From the NCBI RefSeq assembly GCF_038594605.1, contig NZ_JBCFZM010000002.1, positions 310,001 to 374,000 on the forward strand: DNA of 64,000 nucleotides, read 5' to 3'. The DNA is from Alteriqipengyuania bathyomarina_B. GTDB taxonomy: Bacteria > Pseudomonadota > Alphaproteobacteria > Sphingomonadales > Sphingomonadaceae. The position numbers and the translations under genes were made by a program. Each line of letters begins with the position of its first letter. The stretch's first letter is position 1. The notes beneath the pieces are model-generated. The model ran no database searches and had not been told where the DNA came from. It saw nothing but the letters and a program-made list of their open reading frames with translations. Below are positions 17,084-25,339 of this stretch, piece by piece.

Positions 17084-17779
17084 TTACGCGCCTTCGACTT
17101 CCGCGAGGTCGATCTTGAGGCCCGGGCCCATCGACGAGGTCAGCGTGACCTTCTTGACGTACTTGCCCTTGGCACCGCTCGGCTTCGCCTTGACGATCGC
17201 GTCGGTGAAGGCCTTGAAGTTGGTCTTCAGGTCTTCGTCCTTGAACGACAGCTTGCCGAGGCCGGAGTGGATGATGCCCTGCTTTTCCACGCGGAATTCG
17301 ACCTGGCCGCCCTTGGCGTCCTTCACGGCCTGTTCCACGTTCGGGGTGACGGTGCCCAGCTTCGGGTTCGGCATCAGGCCCTTGGGGCCCAGCACCTTAC
17401 CGAGGCGACCGACCACGCCCATCATGTCGGGCGTTGCGATCACGCGGTCGTAATCGAGGTTGCCGGCCTGCATGTCTTCCATCAGGTCTTCGGCGCCGAC
17501 CTTGTCGGCACCGGCGGCCAGCGCCTTCTCGGCGTTGTCGCCCTTGGCGAACACCGCGACCTTCACGTCCTTGCCGGTGCCCGAAGGCAGCGCGACCATG
17601 CCGCGCACCATCTGGTCCGCATGACGCGGGTCGACGCCGAGATTCATCGCAACTTCGACGGTCTCGTCGAACTTCGCCTTGTGTTCGCGCAGCGTGCTCA
17701 GCGCCTCGTCGAAGGTGTACAGCTTTTCGCCGTCGATCTTCTCGGCCAGCGTCTTCTGCTTCTTGGTCAGCGTCGCCAT
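17084..17779 (-). CDS. rplA: 50S ribosomal protein L1
   Basis: The 231-residue protein is L1, which forms the mobile L1 stalk of the large subunit and in many bacteria represses its own operon. Recognisable stretches are AEKIDGEKLYTFDEAL near the start, FDETVEVAMNLGVDPRHADQMVRG and VGRLGKVLGPKGLMPNPKLGTV, and the conserved AFTDAIVKAKPSGAKGKY near the end. Length is standard. Its start is two bases downstream of the rplK stop, an operon conserved across bacteria. Confidence 0.98.
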   Translation of the reverse strand: MATLTKKQKTLAEKIDGEKLYTFDEALSTLREHKAKFDETVEVAMNLGVDPRHADQMVRGMVALPSGTGKDVKVAVFAKGDNAEKALAAGADKVGAEDLMEDMQAGNLDYDRVIATPDMMGVVGRLGKVLGPKGLMPNPKLGTVTPNVEQAVKDAKGGQVEFRVEKQGIIHSGLGKLSFKDEDLKTNFKAFTDAIVKAKPSGAKGKYVKKVTLTSSMGPGLKIDLAEVEGA

Positions 17780-17781
17780 GA

Positions 17782-18213
17782 TCAGCCCTCCACCACTTCG
17801 ATGCCCATCGAACGGGCGGAACCGGCGATGATCTTGACCGCCTGATCCATGTCGTTCGCGTTCAGATCCTTCATCTTCGTTTCGGCGATCTCGGCCAGCT
17901 GGCTGGTCTTGATCGAGCCGATGATGTTCTTGCCCGGCTCTTTCGAACCCGACTTGATCTTCATCGCCTTCTTGATGAGGAAGCTGGCGGGCGGGCTCTT
18001 GGTGATGAAGGTAAAGCTGCGATCCGCATAGACCGTGATCTTGGTCGGGATCGGAGCGCCCTTTTCCATCTCCTGCGTGGCGGCGTTGAACGCCTTGCAG
18101 AATTCCATGATGTTGACGCCGCGCTGACCCAGCGCAGGGCCGATCGGCGGGGACGGGTTGGCGGCGCCGGCGGGCACCTGAAGGTTGATGTAACCTTCGA
18201 TCTTCTTGGCCAT
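17782..18213 (-). CDS. rplK: 50S ribosomal protein L11
   Basis: The 143-residue protein is L11, part of the GTPase-associated centre that contacts 23S rRNA and the stringent factor RelA. The proline-rich N-terminal domain QVPAGAANPSPPIGPALGQRG and the C-terminal rRNA-binding GSARSMGIEV are intact. The start MAKKIEGY was chosen because AGGAGG lies eight bases ahead; a longer frame from 18243 would add a non-conserved N-terminus. In most bacteria nusG lies directly upstream; here a divergent CPBP protease gene intervenes, so rplK has its own 279-bp upstream region, which it shares with that gene. I see no secure promoter there. Confidence 0.97.
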   Translation of the reverse strand: MAKKIEGYINLQVPAGAANPSPPIGPALGQRGVNIMEFCKAFNAATQEMEKGAPIPTKITVYADRSFTFITKSPPASFLIKKAMKIKSGSKEPGKNIIGSIKTSQLAEIAETKMKDLNANDMDQAVKIIAGSARSMGIEVVEG

Positions 18214-18492
18214 GAGAGGCCTCCTTTTCTCACTGTCGCGCACGCTTTCGCGCTACGCTCATGGTAAGCGGTCTGGCGGGGAGCCTGAGCACCCCTTCCG
18301 CGTAGATATCCCGAGACTGTGCTGGGAAGCCGCGCACTTAGCGAATTTGCGTCAGAATGCAAGCGTTTCGGCAGGCCGTGGCGTGCGCGGCAACGGCTCA
18401 CGCGTCTTTCAGACCAACCCGTCCCATTGCAGCGCACACCAGTGCTTGCAAGCTTGCGAAAAGCCGGGCGGCCCTGCAACAAGCCGAACGCA

Positions 18493-19224
18493 ATGAAGCA
18501 ACGCGCCCTCGCCAGAAACCGTCTGCGTCGATTGAGCTGGCTGCGCTTCATCCTGCAACTTGCCAGCGTGGCACTCGCCTACTTCCTCGCGAGCATTCCG
18601 ACGGTCCTGATCTTCGGAGAGACCAATGCAGGCGTGCTGGGCTCGGTCGTGGTCAGCATGCTTGCCGCGCTGCTGGTGGCGCGCTTCTGGCTCTCGGCGG
18701 ACGGTTGCCTGAAGCAGGCGTGGAATATCCGCCCGCCCCTCAAGATCGGCCGCACGCTGGCTTTGGCGGCGCTGGGCACCGGGATCATCGTGGCGCTGTT
18801 CGCGATCGGCGCGATCGCGATCAACGCGCTGGGCCTGCCCCCGATCGATGTGAGCCTGGTCCTCGACTATGTCACCCAGAGCCCGCTCGGTTTCATGCTG
18901 TGGATTGTGCTCGTCGCATGGTTTGCCGCCGGATTCGGCGAGGAATTGCTCTATCGCGGGTTCCTGATGGATCGGCTGATGCGATTGCGCGGAATGCGTG
19001 GACGCAAATGGCCCGCAGCAATTATCCAGGCGGCGCTGTTTGGCCTGCCGCATCTCTACCAGGGCTGGGGCGGCGTGTTGGTGACCGCTACCATCGGCCT
19101 GTTCCTCGCGTGGCTGCGCTTCGCCAATCGCGGCAACCTGTGGGCGTGCATCATCGCCCACGCAGCGGTCGACACGATCATGCTGAGCCTGGCCTACAGC
19201 CAGAGCCTCGGCTGGATTTCCTGA
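18493..19224 (+). CDS. CPBP-family intramembrane metalloprotease
   Basis: A 243-residue protein with about six hydrophobic helices. The CPBP motifs are intact: EELLYR (E150, E151, R155), FGLPH (F183, H187) and IAHAAVD (H223, D227). CPBP (type II CAAX prenyl endopeptidase-like) proteins cleave substrates in the membrane; the substrate is unknown. The ATG at 18493 gives a basic N-terminus leading into the first helix; a start at 18319 would add 58 residues with no conserved features, and no strong ribosome site separates the options. It points against the flanking nusG and rplK genes. Confidence 0.82.
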   Translation: MKQRALARNRLRRLSWLRFILQLASVALAYFLASIPTVLIFGETNAGVLGSVVVSMLAALLVARFWLSADGCLKQAWNIRPPLKIGRTLALAALGTGIIVALFAIGAIAINALGLPPIDVSLVLDYVTQSPLGFMLWIVLVAWFAAGFGEELLYRGFLMDRLMRLRGMRGRKWPAAIIQAALFGLPHLYQGWGGVLVTATIGLFLAWLRFANRGNLWACIIAHAAVDTIMLSLAYSQSLGWIS

Positions 19225-19233
19225 TGATCGGAA

Positions 19234-19422
19234 TCAAGCTCGTGGTGGCAGTTCGCCACGCGGGACCTTCATGCCCTTCGTGCGGCTGGTCAGGTGAAAT
19301 TGCCGACAGAGCTCGCACGCATACGCACGCAGTTTGAACGGCGCGCGTCGCGCTGCTTCCTCGGCAGCATCGCGGGTGGCGAAGCGCCGTTTGCGATTGC
19401 AGATGCCGGGGCGCGTCGTCAC
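19234..19422 (-). CDS. Small two-Cys protein downstream of nusG (62 aa)
   Basis: The 62-residue product starts at a GTG 10 bp after the nusG stop. It has two cysteine pairs' worth of spacing only in part: one early Cys (GICNRK) and a C-x2-C pair in YACELCRQFHLTSRT, with a conserved-looking basic tail. Small proteins of this design, with an ACEYC/HLTSRTKG-like end, are common in sphingomonads and may form a zinc ribbon. That family recall is from memory. Function is unknown, but its position in the nusG transcript suggests a housekeeping role. Confidence 0.6.
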   Translation of the reverse strand: MTTRPGICNRKRRFATRDAAEEAARRAPFKLRAYACELCRQFHLTSRTKGMKVPRGELPPRA

Positions 19423-19432
19423 GCCACCGCGC

Positions 19433-19969
19433 TTACTTGACCAGTTCGACCTGTTCGAAGTCCAGCTCGACCGGGGTCGCGCGGCCGAAGATCGAGACCG
19501 AGACCTTGACCTTCGCCTTGTCGAAATCGAGCTCTTCCACCACGCCGTTGAAGCTCGCGAACGGCCCGTCGAGCACCTTGACCGAATCGCCGATTTCGTA
19601 ATCGACATGGACGTCCTTCTTGGGTGCGGCCTTGGCTTCTTCCACGCCGCCGAAATAGCGCGCGGCCTCTTTTTCGCTGATCGCCTGCGGCTTTGCGCCA
19701 GCGCCGAGGAAGCCCGTGACCTTGGGCGTGTTCTTGACGAGGTGATAGATATCGTCGGTCATGTTCAGCTTGGCCAGCACGTAGCCGGGCATGAACTTGC
19801 GTTCGACCTGCACCTTCTTGCCGCGCTTCACCTCGGTGACGGTCTCGGTCGGGACTTCGACCTCCTCGACGCCTTCGGAAAGGCCGAGGCGTTCAGCCTC
19901 GGAGATGATCGCGTCGCGCACCTTGTTCTCGAAACCGGAATAGGCGTGAATGATGTACCAGCGTGCCAT
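19433..19969 (-). CDS. nusG: Transcription termination/antitermination factor NusG
   Basis: The 178-residue protein has the N-terminal NGN domain beginning MARWYIIHAYSGFE, with RKFMPGYVLAKLNM in the middle, and a C-terminal KOW domain with VLDGPFASFNGVVEE. NusG binds RNA polymerase and links transcription to translation and Rho. Length is standard. secE starts 18 bp upstream on the same strand, the conserved arrangement. Confidence 0.97.
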   Translation of the reverse strand: MARWYIIHAYSGFENKVRDAIISEAERLGLSEGVEEVEVPTETVTEVKRGKKVQVERKFMPGYVLAKLNMTDDIYHLVKNTPKVTGFLGAGAKPQAISEKEAARYFGGVEEAKAAPKKDVHVDYEIGDSVKVLDGPFASFNGVVEELDFDKAKVKVSVSIFGRATPVELDFEQVELVK

Positions 19970-19987
19970 GGAATGTCCTGCGTGAGC

Positions 19988-20209
19988 TTACGCGAGCGTG
20001 AGAAGGAAGCGGACGACCGCGCCGAACAGCGAGTCGATGCCGAGGAAGAACAGCGAGAGGATCAGCACGAGGATGCTGACGAAGATTGCGGTCTGCACGG
20101 TTTCCTGCCGGGTCGGCCAGACGACCTTGCTCGTCTCTGCGCGCACCTGACGGGCGAATTCGCCGATCGACGTCTTGCGCTTCTTCGTCTCAGCTTTGCC
20201 TTCGGCCAT
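19988..20209 (-). CDS. secE: Preprotein translocase subunit SecE
   Basis: The 73-residue product is the short SecE form: an amphipathic helix with FARQVRAETSKVVWPTRQET, then a single transmembrane helix (about 43-65). SecE clamps SecY in the translocon. The ATG at 20209 was chosen to keep the usual length; a longer frame to 20335 would add a 42-residue basic N-terminus lacking conservation. It is directly upstream of nusG. The 244 bp between its start and the divergent symporter should hold promoters in both directions. Confidence 0.95.
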   Translation of the reverse strand: MAEGKAETKKRKTSIGEFARQVRAETSKVVWPTRQETVQTAIFVSILVLILSLFFLGIDSLFGAVVRFLLTLA

Positions 20210-20453
20210 TTTTGCCGTTTCCACCTGTTGCGTTCGAACCAAATTCTCGTCTCTTGCGGGAAGCCGCCAGCGCCCTCGCAATCGGCTGATCGGGAGGGCG
20301 GGTCGAGGCTTCGATGTGAAGAGACCCGACCGCATCTAGGCTGCGTTGCCGCCAAACGCAAGCGGCAGCGCAAAGCGGGCGAAAATGCGTTGCGTCGCAC
20401 CCGCACCCGCTTTAGCTTCGCCGCCTTTAGGGACGCATCGGGGGAATACATAC

Positions 20454-21986
20454 ATGGCTGCGGAACCGCAGATGACTTTCGGCGATCGCATGGTTGCGCC
20501 GGTCACGAATATTTCGGACTTTATCTGGGGCGGCACGTGGAATGGCGAGGCGGTCATCCCGTTCCCGCCGCTCGCGCTGATCCTGCTGGGCGTCGGCCTG
20601 TGGTTCATGATCGGGCTGCGTTTCTACCCGATCGTGAAGCTGGGTAGCGCCATCAAGGGGCTGTTCCCGGGGCGCAAGGGCGCAGGCAGCGGGGAAATTT
20701 CGCCCTTCGCGGCACTCTCCACCGCACTTTCCGGGCAGGTCGGCACCGGCAACCTTGCGGGTGTCGCCACGGCCATCGCGCTCGGCGGTCCCGGCGCGAT
20801 CTTCTGGATGTGGGTCACCGCCCTGTTGGGCATGGCCCTCGCATTTGCCGAAGGTTCGCTGGCCATCCGCTATCGCGAGAGAACGTCGGACGGCGTCTAT
20901 CGCGGCGGACCGATGACCTACATCACGATGGGCCTCGGCCCCAAATGGACGTGGCTCGCGGTGGTGTTCTGCATCGGCACGCTGTTTTCCGCGCTGGTCA
21001 CCGGCAACTCGATCCAGGCGAACGCCGTGGCCGACGGCTTGCAGGAACTGTTCGGGCTGGAAGAATGGCTCGGCGGGCTGATCGTCGCGATCCTCGTGTT
21101 CATCGTCATCATCGGCGGGATCAAGTCGATCGGCCGCGTGGCCGAAAGCGTCGTGCCCTTCATGGCGCTCGCCTACATCGTGATGGCCGTCATCGCGCTG
21201 ATTCTCAATTTCGAGGACCTGCCCGAAACCTTCAGCCTGATCTTCAGCGGCGCGTTCAATCCGCAAAGCGCGGTGGGCGGCTTTACCGGTGCGGCGATCA
21301 TCATGGCGATCCGCGCAGGCGTGGCACGCGGCCTGTTCTCGAACGAGGCGGGTCAGGGCTCCACACCGATCGCGCACGCGGTGGCGCAGACCAACGATCC
21401 CGAAGTGCAGGGCCGCATGGCGATGCTCGGCACCTTCATCGACACGATCGTGATCTGCACCATGACCGCGCTGGTCATCCTGACCGTTCGCGGAGATTTC
21501 ATGTACGAAGGCCAGGCTGTGCTGCATGCATGGCAATCGGACCGGGTCGGCTTCGAGATGACCAGCGGCGCCTTTGCCGCAGCCTTCCCGGCCATGCTCG
21601 GATCGGTCCCGATCGGTACGCTGGTCGCCTCGATCGTGCTGATCCTGTTCGTGTTCACCACGCTGCTCACGTGGAGCTATTACGGCGAACGCGCGATCAC
21701 CTTCATCTACGACCGGGTCAGCAAGTCTGCCACTCGTGACAACGAGAAGAAACTGCACATCGTATGGCGGGTTGTCTGGTGCGTGGTGATTTTCATCGGA
21801 GCGGCGCAACCCAGCGAACTGGTCTGGCGACTCGGCGACATCTCGAACGCGACGATGTTGCTGCCTAACATTCTGGCGCTCGCCCTGCTTTCGGGCGTGG
21901 TGTTCAAGCTTGCACGCGGCGAGAAGGAAGCCGGGCCGACGCACGAAGGCGATGCGCCTCCCGCCGAAGTCGAGGCCGAGGTCTAG
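20454..21986 (+). CDS. AGCS-family alanine/glycine:cation symporter
   Basis: The 510-residue protein has about 11 membrane helices and the AGCS signature GQVGTGNLAGVATAIALGGPGAIFWMW, with AIIMAIRAGVARGLFSNEAGQGSTPIAHA and TWSYYGERA in later helices. The family imports alanine or glycine with Na+ or H+. The ATG at 20454 follows GGGGAA; its length suits the family. It sits between secE and tRNA-Trp, an atypical location. Confidence 0.9.
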   Translation: MAAEPQMTFGDRMVAPVTNISDFIWGGTWNGEAVIPFPPLALILLGVGLWFMIGLRFYPIVKLGSAIKGLFPGRKGAGSGEISPFAALSTALSGQVGTGNLAGVATAIALGGPGAIFWMWVTALLGMALAFAEGSLAIRYRERTSDGVYRGGPMTYITMGLGPKWTWLAVVFCIGTLFSALVTGNSIQANAVADGLQELFGLEEWLGGLIVAILVFIVIIGGIKSIGRVAESVVPFMALAYIVMAVIALILNFEDLPETFSLIFSGAFNPQSAVGGFTGAAIIMAIRAGVARGLFSNEAGQGSTPIAHAVAQTNDPEVQGRMAMLGTFIDTIVICTMTALVILTVRGDFMYEGQAVLHAWQSDRVGFEMTSGAFAAAFPAMLGSVPIGTLVASIVLILFVFTTLLTWSYYGERAITFIYDRVSKSATRDNEKKLHIVWRVVWCVVIFIGAAQPSELVWRLGDISNATMLLPNILALALLSGVVFKLARGEKEAGPTHEGDAPPAEVEAEV

Positions 21987-21996
21987 GCCGATAGAA

Positions 21997-22032
21997 AAAG
22001 GGCCGGAGCGCATATTCGCGCCCCGGCCCTTT
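21997..22032. terminator. Bidirectional terminator between the symporter and the 49-aa gene
   Basis: Stem AAAGGGCCGG (21997-22006) and CCGGCCCTTT (22023-22032), with an additional inner GCGC/GCGC pairing. On the minus strand it is followed by a run of five T, on the plus strand by TTTCC-TTTT. It shares its 10-bp arms with the terminator at 16943. Confidence 0.75.
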
Positions 22033-22054
22033 CCTTTTGGATGGGCTTGAACCG

Positions 22055-22204
22055 TCAGACGGCGCCGAACAGACGCTCCAGGAAAGTGGGCTGATGCATC
22101 GGCTGGATCTTGCCGTACTTCATCTGCCGCAGCGACGCGTCGCTATAGGAACGCGGGCTGGTCCAGCTATCCGATCGGCTGCTGCGATAAGGCATGCTCG
22201 ACAT
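22055..22204 (-). CDS. Conserved small protein, Ser/Tyr-rich (49 aa)
   Basis: The 49-residue product is rich in Ser, Arg and Tyr at the N-terminus (PYRSSRSDSWTSPRSYSD) and ends in a hydrophobic-charged PTFLERLFGAV motif. I recall similar short proteins in Erythrobacter and Sphingomonas genomes but no function. AGGAGT lies eight bases before the ATG at 22204, and a shared terminator follows 23 bp after the stop; together these support a real gene. No transmembrane segment is present. The 231 bp between it and gloA hold only a short hairpin (CCGCGA/TCGCGG, 22391-22410). Confidence 0.65.
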   Translation of the reverse strand: MSSMPYRSSRSDSWTSPRSYSDASLRQMKYGKIQPMHQPTFLERLFGAV

Positions 22205-22435
22205 ATGTAGACTCCTGTCTCGGCACGGTGCGTGCACTTTCTCTCATTCGGTCTGTCGTGGAAAATGCACGGCGTGTGCCCGCGGTTCCCTCCTGTCTTA
22301 TAGGAACGAATCAGGCCGAGGCCCAAATGCGCGCAGTCCCTCGCGTTCCGCCGGGGTTCCCGTCAGGCACGAAAATCGGACATGTGTGGCAATTGGGCCG
22401 CGACGCTGTGATCGCGGCTGTCCGGCCCGCCAGGA

Positions 22436-22876
22436 TTACCAGCTGCCGGTGTTCTCCATCGAGGCCCAGGGCTCACGCGGATCGAGCGAACCGTCCTTCT
22501 GCAGCAGTTCGATCGAGATGCCGTCGGGCGAACGGATGAAGGCCATGTGCCCGTCGCGCGGCGGACGGTTGATCGTCACGCCGCCATCCATCAGGCGCTG
22601 GCACGTTTCGTAGATATCATCGACCCGGTAGGCGAGATGGCCGAAATTGCGGCCGCCCGAATATTCCTCCGGGTCCCAGTTATAGGTCAGTTCGACAAGC
22701 GGAGCCTTGCTCTCGCGTGCCTGCGCCTCGTCCCCTGGCGCAGCGAGAAAGACCAGCGTGAAGCGCCCGGCCTCCACATCGGTGCGGCTGACTTCGACCA
22801 GGCCGAGCTTGTTGCAGTAGAAATCGAGCGACTCGTCCAGGTCGCGGACCCGGACCATCGTGTGAAGATATTCCAT
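22436..22876 (-). CDS. gloA: Lactoylglutathione lyase (glyoxalase I)
   Basis: The 146-residue glyoxalase I converts the methylglyoxal-glutathione hemithioacetal into S-lactoylglutathione. All four metal ligands expected for the E. coli-type Ni/Co enzyme are in place: H5, E62, H80 and E123. The product starts MEYLHTMVRV and contains ISIELLQ and NWDPEEYSGG. The ATG at 22876 was chosen because it gives the standard start; a longer frame runs into the tRNA gene. tRNA-Trp lies 38 bp upstream on the same strand. Confidence 0.93.
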   Translation of the reverse strand: MEYLHTMVRVRDLDESLDFYCNKLGLVEVSRTDVEAGRFTLVFLAAPGDEAQARESKAPLVELTYNWDPEEYSGGRNFGHLAYRVDDIYETCQRLMDGGVTINRPPRDGHMAFIRSPDGISIELLQKDGSLDPREPWASMENTGSW

Positions 22877-22914
22877 GTGCGATTCTCGCTGGTCGGCGTG
22901 TGTCGAGAAAGGAA

Positions 22915-22990
22915 TGGCAGGGGTGTGCGGACTCGAACCGCAGGCCCTCGGTTTTGGAGACCGATGCTCTACCAACTGAGCTACACCCCT
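22915..22990 (-). tRNA. tRNA-Trp (anticodon CCA)
   Basis: On the minus strand the sequence folds into a full cloverleaf. The 7-bp acceptor stem is AGGGGTG/CACCCCT, the D arm GCTC...GAGC, the anticodon loop CTCCAAA (anticodon CCA), and the T arm TGCGG-TTCGAGT-CCGCA. A discriminator G and an encoded CCA follow. In many bacteria tRNA-Trp sits directly upstream of secE; here three genes separate them. Confidence 0.96.
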
Positions 22991-23103
22991 GCAGCCGGAG
23001 CGGGCGACTTATGAAATGCGTCGCTGCGACGCAAGCGAAAGAAGCGCATCGGCGAAGGGAGAATGGCTTATGACGTCCACGATAGCATGCTAGGTTCGGG
23101 TCG

Positions 23104-23805
23104 ATGCTGCCCATCGTCCCGCCTCCGATCCTGCTTTCGGCCTACCGCCAGGGCCTGTTCCCGATGGCGGAGACGCGCGCCGATCAGGACATTTTCTGGG
23201 TCGAACCGCGCGAGCGGGCGATCATTCCCATCGGCCGATTTCACTGTTCGCGCTCGCTCGCCCGCACCATCCGTCGGGGGACCTTTACCATCCGCGTCGA
23301 CAGCGATTTCGCGGGCACCGTGCTCGAATGTGCCGCGCCGCGCGACGGCGGCGAGGATACCTGGATTAGCGGGCGGATCGCCGCGAGCTATCAGCGGCTG
23401 CACGAGGTCGGCCATGCGCACTCGATCGAATGCTGGGCGGGAGATGAGCTGGTCGGCGGGGTCTATGGTGTCGCCTTCGACCGGGTGTTCTGCGGAGAAA
23501 GCATGTTCAGCCGCCGCGACAACGGCTCCAAAGTGGCGCTCGCGTGGCTCATGGCGCTGCTGGAACGGGCCGGATGCGAGCTGTTCGACTGCCAGTTCAT
23601 GACCGGGCATCTCGCGTCGCTGGGGGCGATCCCGATCCCGCAGAGCGAATATCTGGAACGGCTGGAAGCCGCGCGCGGGCAGCAGCGGTTGAGCCTTCCC
23701 CAAGCGCTTGCCGAAGTGGAAGCCGAAGCGGCGGCTCAGTCTTCCGCGGGGCTTCCTTCCTCTCCGGGGAAGCTCATTGCGCATTCCTTGACCCAGACGT
23801 CGTAG
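23104..23805 (+). CDS. aat: Leucyl/phenylalanyl-tRNA-protein transferase
   Basis: The 233-residue enzyme conjugates Leu or Phe from aminoacyl-tRNA to proteins starting with Arg or Lys, making N-degrons for ClpS/ClpAP. The N-terminal LLSAYRQGLFPMA, FWVEPRERAIIPI and GESMFSRRDNGSKVALAWL are diagnostic, and the length is standard. It is divergent from tRNA-Trp across a 113-bp gap. Its 3' end overlaps the convergent DUF2155 gene by 70 bp, a long overlap that may be partly neutral. Confidence 0.93.
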   Translation: MLPIVPPPILLSAYRQGLFPMAETRADQDIFWVEPRERAIIPIGRFHCSRSLARTIRRGTFTIRVDSDFAGTVLECAAPRDGGEDTWISGRIAASYQRLHEVGHAHSIECWAGDELVGGVYGVAFDRVFCGESMFSRRDNGSKVALAWLMALLERAGCELFDCQFMTGHLASLGAIPIPQSEYLERLEAARGQQRLSLPQALAEVEAEAAAQSSAGLPSSPGKLIAHSLTQTS

Positions 23806-24254
23806 ATCGGGTGTTCGACCACGTTGAGGCTGGGCGAGTTGCGGAACAGCCAGCCCGAGTGGACCTTCTGCCAGCTCGGTTCGGGCTCCGCGCCGCGGCG
23901 TTCGCGCACGAAGACCTGCACGAAGGCGCCTTCCTCCTGCGGTAGCTCCCACGGCGCGGTTTTCTCGCACGCTTCCAGGCGAATCACGACATCGCCAGCG
24001 CGCACCGCCTCGCCCGGCGACATTTCGAAATCGCGGCTGACATTGTTGCGCTTATTGAGCAGGCCGATCGTCGCCACCCGCTCTTCCATCGGGGTGCCGA
24101 TGCGGTTCGCATCCTCGCCACGCTCGGTGGACCCGCCCTGCGCCAGTTCTTCCGGCACCTCGGTTTCCACCGGGGTCGGATCGGGCGCATCATTGTTGCA
24201 TGCAGCCAGCGCGAGACTGGCGAGAAGAACGGGTGCGAGCGCGCGCATCGGCAT
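23736..24254 (-). CDS. DUF2155 lipoprotein
   Basis: The 172-residue protein has a lipoprotein signal peptide (LALAAC, Cys19) and a DUF2155 core with HSGWLFRNSPSLNVVEHPIYDVWV. The family is widespread in alphaproteobacteria, usually next to NDUFA12 and aat, but is of unknown role. Its ATG overlaps the NDUFA12 stop codon (TAATG), so translation is probably coupled. It is convergent with aat, with a 70-bp overlap. Confidence 0.82.
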   Translation of the reverse strand: MPMRALAPVLLASLALAACNNDAPDPTPVETEVPEELAQGGSTERGEDANRIGTPMEERVATIGLLNKRNNVSRDFEMSPGEAVRAGDVVIRLEACEKTAPWELPQEEGAFVQVFVRERRGAEPEPSWQKVHSGWLFRNSPSLNVVEHPIYDVWVKECAMSFPGEEGSPAED

Positions 24255-24676
24255 TAGTCGCCCGGCGCCCAGGCCTCGTAGTCGCCGCTTGCCGCTGCCC
24301 GGCGCCCACCACGCTCCAGCGCGCCGCTGGGCCGGTAGGCATCGGCAGAACCGGTCGCGTTGGGCGAATAGTCGACTTCCCAGATGCGGGGCGGCGGCAG
24401 ATGGCTTTCGGGCACATCCTCGCCCGCGCCGTGCAGCCAGCCGTGCCATTCGGCAGGCACGCGGCTCGCATCATTGGCGCCGTCGTAGATCACCCAGCGG
24501 CGTTCGCTGGCGGTGTAGGAACCGGCGGTCGGCGTCTTTTCTCGCTTCGGCCTGGCGCGATAATACTTGTTACCGAAGGCGTCCGTGCCAACGTGTTCGC
24601 CCCTGCGCGAGGTGAAGATCGCGGTGCCGATGGTGGCGCCGTCCCACCAGGTGAAGATTTTTCCGAGGATGCTCAT
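24254..24676 (-). CDS. NADH:ubiquinone oxidoreductase subunit NDUFA12-like
   Basis: The 140-residue protein is the bacterial form of the NDUFA12 (B17.2) accessory subunit of complex I, present in alphaproteobacteria but absent from most other bacteria. Recognisable stretches are GEHVGTDAFGNKYY, RRWVIYDG and PAEWHGWLHG. The ATG at 24676 gives the usual start MSILGKIFTWWDG. The core nuo operon is not in this window. A one-base stop/start overlap joins it to the DUF2155 gene. Confidence 0.92.
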   Translation of the reverse strand: MSILGKIFTWWDGATIGTAIFTSRRGEHVGTDAFGNKYYRARPKREKTPTAGSYTASERRWVIYDGANDASRVPAEWHGWLHGAGEDVPESHLPPPRIWEVDYSPNATGSADAYRPSGALERGGRRAAASGDYEAWAPGD

Positions 24677-24832
24677 GACACGGGGGCGATTAGCGGATCG
24701 CCTGCCAAGCGCCAAGTGTCTAAACACCGCGACCACTCGTAACGCGATAGCCGGAACGCGACCGCGTGACGAGCGGTTAGACCGCCCCTCGGAGGCGTTC
24801 GCGCAGCGAACATAGCACGAGAGAGAACACGC

Positions 24833-25339
24833 TCACCATTCGACGCGGTCGCCCGGCCCGATGCCCAGTTCAGCCGCCCGGCCTCCGGCAATCTCGAGCA
24901 CGGCGGAGGTCGGCCCCTCGGCGGCCACCGGATCGAGCGAATAGGGCACCGTCTGCGCGGCGATGTTGAGGATGCGGCCATCCTCGCCAATGAAAATGAT
25001 GTCGAGCGGCAGCGGCGTGTTCTTCATCCAGAAGCTGGCAACATCCCCTTCGCGAGGGAAGATCATCGCCTCGTCCGGCCCCAGCTCTGTGCGGAACATC
25101 AATCCCCGCGCTTGCTCTTGCGCCGTCGAGGCCACCTCGGTCGTGAATTCGTGTTCGCCCGCCTGCGTCGTCACGGTGACGGGGATCAGCTCGAGACCCG
25201 AATCGGGGTGGGTCGCCACAGCAGGTTTGCTCTCGCCGGTCGACTCGCCCGCATCCGTCGCCGCCTGCGGCGAGCACGCGGCGAGCGCGGCGGCCATCGC
25301 GGCCGCGCCCCAATTCAATCCTCGGCGCTGTAGGCCCAT
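24833..25339 (-). CDS. DUF192 lipoprotein
   Basis: The 168-residue protein has a lipobox (LAAC, Cys22) and a DUF192 domain from about residue 50, with GLMFRTELGPDEAMIF, SFWMKNTPLPLDIIFI and the end GPGDRVEW. DUF192 proteins have a conserved fold and unknown function. Its start lies 25 bp inside recX, so it is probably translated from the recX transcript. The 156 bp between it and the NDUFA12 gene contain nothing I recognise. Confidence 0.85.
   Translation of the reverse strand: MGLQRRGLNWGAAAMAAALAACSPQAATDAGESTGESKPAVATHPDSGLELIPVTVTTQAGEHEFTTEVASTAQEQARGLMFRTELGPDEAMIFPREGDVASFWMKNTPLPLDIIFIGEDGRILNIAAQTVPYSLDPVAAEGPTSAVLEIAGGRAAELGIGPGDRVEW

Noticed and set aside
19234..19608. Longer 124-residue frame covering the end of nusG
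   Set aside because: The first half lies antiphase inside nusG; only the last 62 codons, outside nusG, look like a real gene.
24771..24800. EcfG-like GGAAC-N17-GGTT near the NDUFA12 gene
   Set aside because: It points away from the coding strand of the neighbouring genes and the -10 is imperfect.
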